Assembly: GCA_937930165.1 (NCBI GenBank)
Contig: CALGVL010000047.1
Span: 1-7,253, forward strand
Length of the DNA: 7,253 nucleotides
Source: an uncultured Acetobacteraceae bacterium
Lineage (GTDB): Bacteria > Pseudomonadota > Alphaproteobacteria > Acetobacterales > Acetobacteraceae
Reading direction: 5' to 3'
In this document: positions 5,295 through 7,253 of the stretch, piece by piece
Layout: each line of letters starts with the position of its first letter
Numbering within the stretch: position 1 is the first letter of the stretch
The notes under the pieces: generated by a model
The model's database searches: none
The model's input: only the letters and a program-made list of their open reading frames with translations
Told to the model about the DNA's origin: nothing
Made by a program: the position numbers and the translations under genes

Positions 5295-6338
5295 TCACGA
5301 CACGGCCTTGATCGCGGCCTCGGCCTTGCGCACGAGATCCCTGCCGACCGTCGTCGCCCATTTGTCGAAGACCGGGCGGGTGGCCTGGGCGAAGGCGCGC
5401 TTCTCCTCGGCGCTCAGCACCGTCACCTCGACCCCGCGCCTGGCCAACTCATCCAAGGAGGAGCGGTCGGCATCGTCCATGCCGAGGCCCTTGCGGGTCA
5501 GCGCGATCTGCTGCCGCCCGGCCTCCTCGGCGCATTCCCGCACGAGCTGCTGGTCGGCCGGCGAGAAGCTGGACCAGACCTGCTTGGACAGGGCGAAGAT
5601 CAGCGGGTCGTTCACGTAATTCCACACGGTCAGGTGCTTCTGCGCCAGCGTGTCCATGCGGAAGGCGAGGAACAGGTTGATCGGGTTCTCCTGCCCGTCC
5701 ACCGCACCGGTCGAGAGCGCCGGCTGCAGGTCAGCGAAGGACATCTGCACCGGATTGGCCCCCAGCCCCTCGAAGATATCCTTGAAGATGTTGCCGGCGG
5801 CGAAACGGATCTTCATGCCGCGCAGGTCGGCCGGGGTGCGGATGGCGCGCCTGCTGTTGCTGATCTCGCGGAAGCCGTTCTCGCCCCAGGCGAGGGGCAC
5901 CACCTCCCGCTTCTCCATCACGGCGAAGATGTCGCGCCCCGGCTCACCGCGGATCACCGCATCGAAGGCCCGGTGGTCGGGCATCAGGAAGGGGAGCTGG
6001 AACAGGCTCGCTTCCCGCACCTGGGGGGAGATGTTGATGGTGGAGAGGACCGCGAAGTCGATCACCCCCTGGCGCATGGCCAGCAATTCGCGCGTCTGGT
6101 CACCGCCGACGAGCTGGCTGCCGGGATAGACCTTCACATTGATCCGCCCGCCGCTGCGCTGGGTGACCAGCTCTGCCCAGATGAAGGCGCCCTCGGCGAA
6201 GGGAATCGGCCGGTTGCCGACCACGGAGAGCTTGTATTCCGGCCGGTACTGCCCCTGCGCCCGGGCGACCCAGGGCGCGGCCAATGGCGTCACCAGCCCG
6301 GCCAGGAGCGCGCCGCGGCGCGTGATCTTCGTTTCCAT
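5295..6338 (-). CDS. dctP: TRAP transporter periplasmic substrate-binding protein (DctP family)
   Basis: The 347-residue binding protein captures the substrate for the DctQM permease. Residues 1-27 are an export signal: TRRGALLAG (6-14) resembles a twin-arginine motif, then a hydrophobic stretch and an ARA cleavage site at 25-27, so mature protein would begin at Gln28. The DctP fold is shown by GGRINVKVYPGSQLVGG (63-79), MRQGVIDFAVLS (88-99), LRGMKIRFAAG (172-182) and ALSTGAVDGQENP (207-219). Arg178 matches the conserved arginine that binds the substrate carboxylate, so an organic acid is expected. The start is supported by AGGGGG eight bases upstream. Ferredoxin ends 100 bp upstream; dctQ starts 13 bp downstream. 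Confidence 0.96.
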   Translation of the reverse strand: METKITRRGALLAGLVTPLAAPWVARAQGQYRPEYKLSVVGNRPIPFAEGAFIWAELVTQRSGGRINVKVYPGSQLVGGDQTRELLAMRQGVIDFAVLSTINISPQVREASLFQLPFLMPDHRAFDAVIRGEPGRDIFAVMEKREVVPLAWGENGFREISNSRRAIRTPADLRGMKIRFAAGNIFKDIFEGLGANPVQMSFADLQPALSTGAVDGQENPINLFLAFRMDTLAQKHLTVWNYVNDPLIFALSKQVWSSFSPADQQLVRECAEEAGRQQIALTRKGLGMDDADRSSLDELARRGVEVTVLSAEEKRAFAQATRPVFDKWATTVGRDLVRKAEAAIKAVS

Positions 6339-6438
6339 CCCTCGTTCCCCCTAGGCATTCGTCCGCCCGGCCGGCCAGGATGCGGTGGACGGATTGCGAT
6401 GATGGCGCGGCGGAGGCAAGGGGGAAAGAGCGCCGCAC

Positions 6439-6762
6439 TCACCCCTGCCGCGCCGGCACCCGTACCACCAGCCCGTCCAGCACCGGCTCGATCCTGATCT
6501 GGCAGGAGAGGCGCCGTTCCGGCGGCACGGTGCCGAGCGCATCCTCCAGCATGTCCGCCTCGTCCGGCCCGGCGGGAGGCAGGCGGGGCAGCCAGCCGGG
6601 GTCCACATCCACCATGCAGGTGGCGCAGGCGCACTGGCCGCCGCATTCGGCAGGCAGGCCGGGCAGGTCATGGCGCACCGCAATATGCATGACGGTGGGC
6701 TGGCCATCGGTGTCCAGGGTTCGAAGGGTGCCGTCGGGCAGCTCGAAGGTGATGCGGGGCAT
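6439..6762 (-). CDS. [2Fe-2S] ferredoxin, adrenodoxin/putidaredoxin type
   Basis: The 107-residue soluble electron carrier has cluster ligands Cys40, Cys46, Cys49 and Cys87, the C-x5-C-x2-C...C spacing of adrenodoxin-like ferredoxins. A further Cys44 lies inside the loop (AECGGQCACATCMVDV). Other family marks are ITFELPDG near the N-terminus, DEADMLEDAL (67-76) and RLSCQIRI (84-91). Such proteins pass electrons from a ferredoxin reductase to cytochrome P450s or other oxygenases, or serve Fe-S assembly. No isc/hsc genes are near, so a catabolic role is more likely than Isc Fdx. The frame stays open upstream to 7065, but ATG 6762 gives the family N-terminus and has GGAG just upstream. It is divergent from the SDR gene and lies 100 bp upstream of dctP on the same strand. 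No partner oxygenase or reductase is in view. Confidence 0.92.
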   Translation of the reverse strand: MPRITFELPDGTLRTLDTDGQPTVMHIAVRHDLPGLPAECGGQCACATCMVDVDPGWLPRLPPAGPDEADMLEDALGTVPPERRLSCQIRIEPVLDGLVVRVPARQG

Positions 6763-6813
6763 TGGCTCCGGTCCGGATCTGGTCGCGTGCCGGCCCGGTC
6801 TAGCCTGCAGCAC

Positions 6814-6823
6814 GCAGCGCTGC
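6814..6823. promoter_or_regulatory. 10-bp palindrome in the ferredoxin/SDR divergent region
   Basis: GCAGCGCTGC is a perfect palindrome, preceded by another GCAGC at 6807-6811. It lies between the divergent starts of ferredoxin (6762) and the SDR (6871), where an operator acting on both genes could be. No regulator gene is in the window, and such GC palindromes arise easily by chance. Confidence 0.3.
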
Positions 6824-6870
6824 CTACCATGCCTCCTCAACCGGGCGGCATGAGGGAGGCAGAGAGGCGC

Positions 6871-7253
6871 ATGGCCTATTCGGCATTCGACCTGACGGGC
6901 AAGGTGGCGCTGGTCACCGGCGGCAATTCGGGCATCGGCCTCGGCATGGCGAAGGCGCTGGCGGAAGCGGGCGCCGATATCGCCATCTGGGGCACCAACG
7001 CCGCCAAGAACGAGGCAGCGCGGGAAGTGCTGGCCGCCACCGGCCGCCGCGTGCTGGCACTGCAATGCGATGTGGGCGATGAGGCGCAGGTGGAGGCCGC
7101 CTTTGCCGAGACCCTACGGCAGATGGGCCGCGTGGATGGCTGCTTCGCCAATGCCGGCATCTCCGGCGGCCGGCAGCAGCCCTTTCTGGAGCATACGGCG
7201 GAGAGCTGGAACCGCGTGCTGCGTACCAACCTGACCGGCGCCTTCTACACCTT
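6871..7253 (+). CDS. Short-chain dehydrogenase/reductase, 3' truncated by the window
   Basis: The visible 127 codons are the N-terminal half of a classical SDR, a cytoplasmic NAD(P)-dependent oxidoreductase. They show the nucleotide-binding TGGNSGIG (16-23), CDV (66-68, Asp67 by the adenine), NAG (94-96), and Asn120 in RTNLTGAFY, the Asn of the catalytic tetrad. The Ser and the Tyr-x3-Lys lie beyond the window end, so catalytic competence cannot be confirmed. After the second strand comes WGTN (40-43), with no acidic residue right at the strand end, which leaves NAD or NADP preference open. ATG 6871 is preferred, with GAGAGG and GGGAGG upstream. An in-frame ATG at 6850 would add seven residues but has a poor ribosome site. 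It is divergent from ferredoxin with 108 bp between starts. Confidence 0.93.
   Translation, partial: MAYSAFDLTGKVALVTGGNSGIGLGMAKALAEAGADIAIWGTNAAKNEAAREVLAATGRRVLALQCDVGDEAQVEAAFAETLRQMGRVDGCFANAGISGGRQQPFLEHTAESWNRVLRTNLTGAFYT

Noticed and set aside
3713..5311. Plus-strand open frame of 532 codons opposite dctM and dctQ
   Set aside because: The composition is extreme (His, Asp, Gln, Arg), as expected from the reverse of hydrophobic membrane-protein codons. No domain is recognisable.
5169..6497. Plus-strand open frame of 442 codons opposite dctP
   Set aside because: It is antisense to an unmistakable binding-protein gene and has no recognisable motif or ribosome site.
6763..7065. N-terminal extension of ferredoxin to a TTG at 7065
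   Set aside because: The extension runs antisense to the SDR gene. The ferredoxin fold begins properly at ATG 6762 and matches the usual length of about 107 residues.

Overview
The window is GC-rich DNA whose gene content and style (TRAP transporter, MPGRD-type GlsB protein, double cold-shock-domain protein) suggest an alphaproteobacterium. My best guess is Acetobacteraceae, Roseomonas-like; this is inferred from protein style, not from a marker gene. The first 12 bases match the 3' end of the common Illumina adapter, so position 1 is almost certainly an untrimmed contig end. The last gene runs off the right edge.

Left part (1-1641), stress and translation functions: a 5'-truncated GlsB/YeaQ/YmgE-type membrane protein (+); a short S30AE ribosome-hibernation factor (-) convergent with it; a 58-residue acidic small protein with a GTG start and a strong Shine-Dalgarno site (+), divergent from the hibernation factor across an 80-bp gap that carries a long inverted repeat; and a protein with two cold-shock domains (-), convergent with the small protein across a gap with two GC-rich hairpins. 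Upstream of the cold-shock gene are about 450 bp without a credible gene. They contain a C(UUCG)G hairpin in the presumed mRNA leader and a 9-bp inverted repeat over the stop codon of the next gene.

Right part (2096-6762), one minus-strand series in transcription order: [2Fe-2S] ferredoxin, then dctP, dctQ and dctM (a complete TRAP transporter), then a single-domain cupin, then a RutD-like alpha/beta hydrolase. Gaps from dctP onward are 13, 3, 60 and 6 bp, so dctP to hydrolase is very probably one operon. The ferredoxin lies 100 bp upstream of dctP and may or may not be co-transcribed. A short-chain dehydrogenase/reductase starts divergently at 6871 and is cut by the window end.

The likely picture is uptake of an organic acid by the TRAP system, with a cupin and a hydrolase as processing enzymes; the ferredoxin and the SDR may supply redox steps. 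The substrate cannot be read from the sequence, and no oxygenase or ferredoxin reductase is present in the window. I see no phage, insertion sequence, CRISPR array, tRNA or rRNA, and no convincing new multi-gene system. The least ordinary items are the small GTG-start protein with its inverted-repeat promoter region, the short hibernation factor, the structured cold-shock leader and the transporter-cupin-hydrolase operon.
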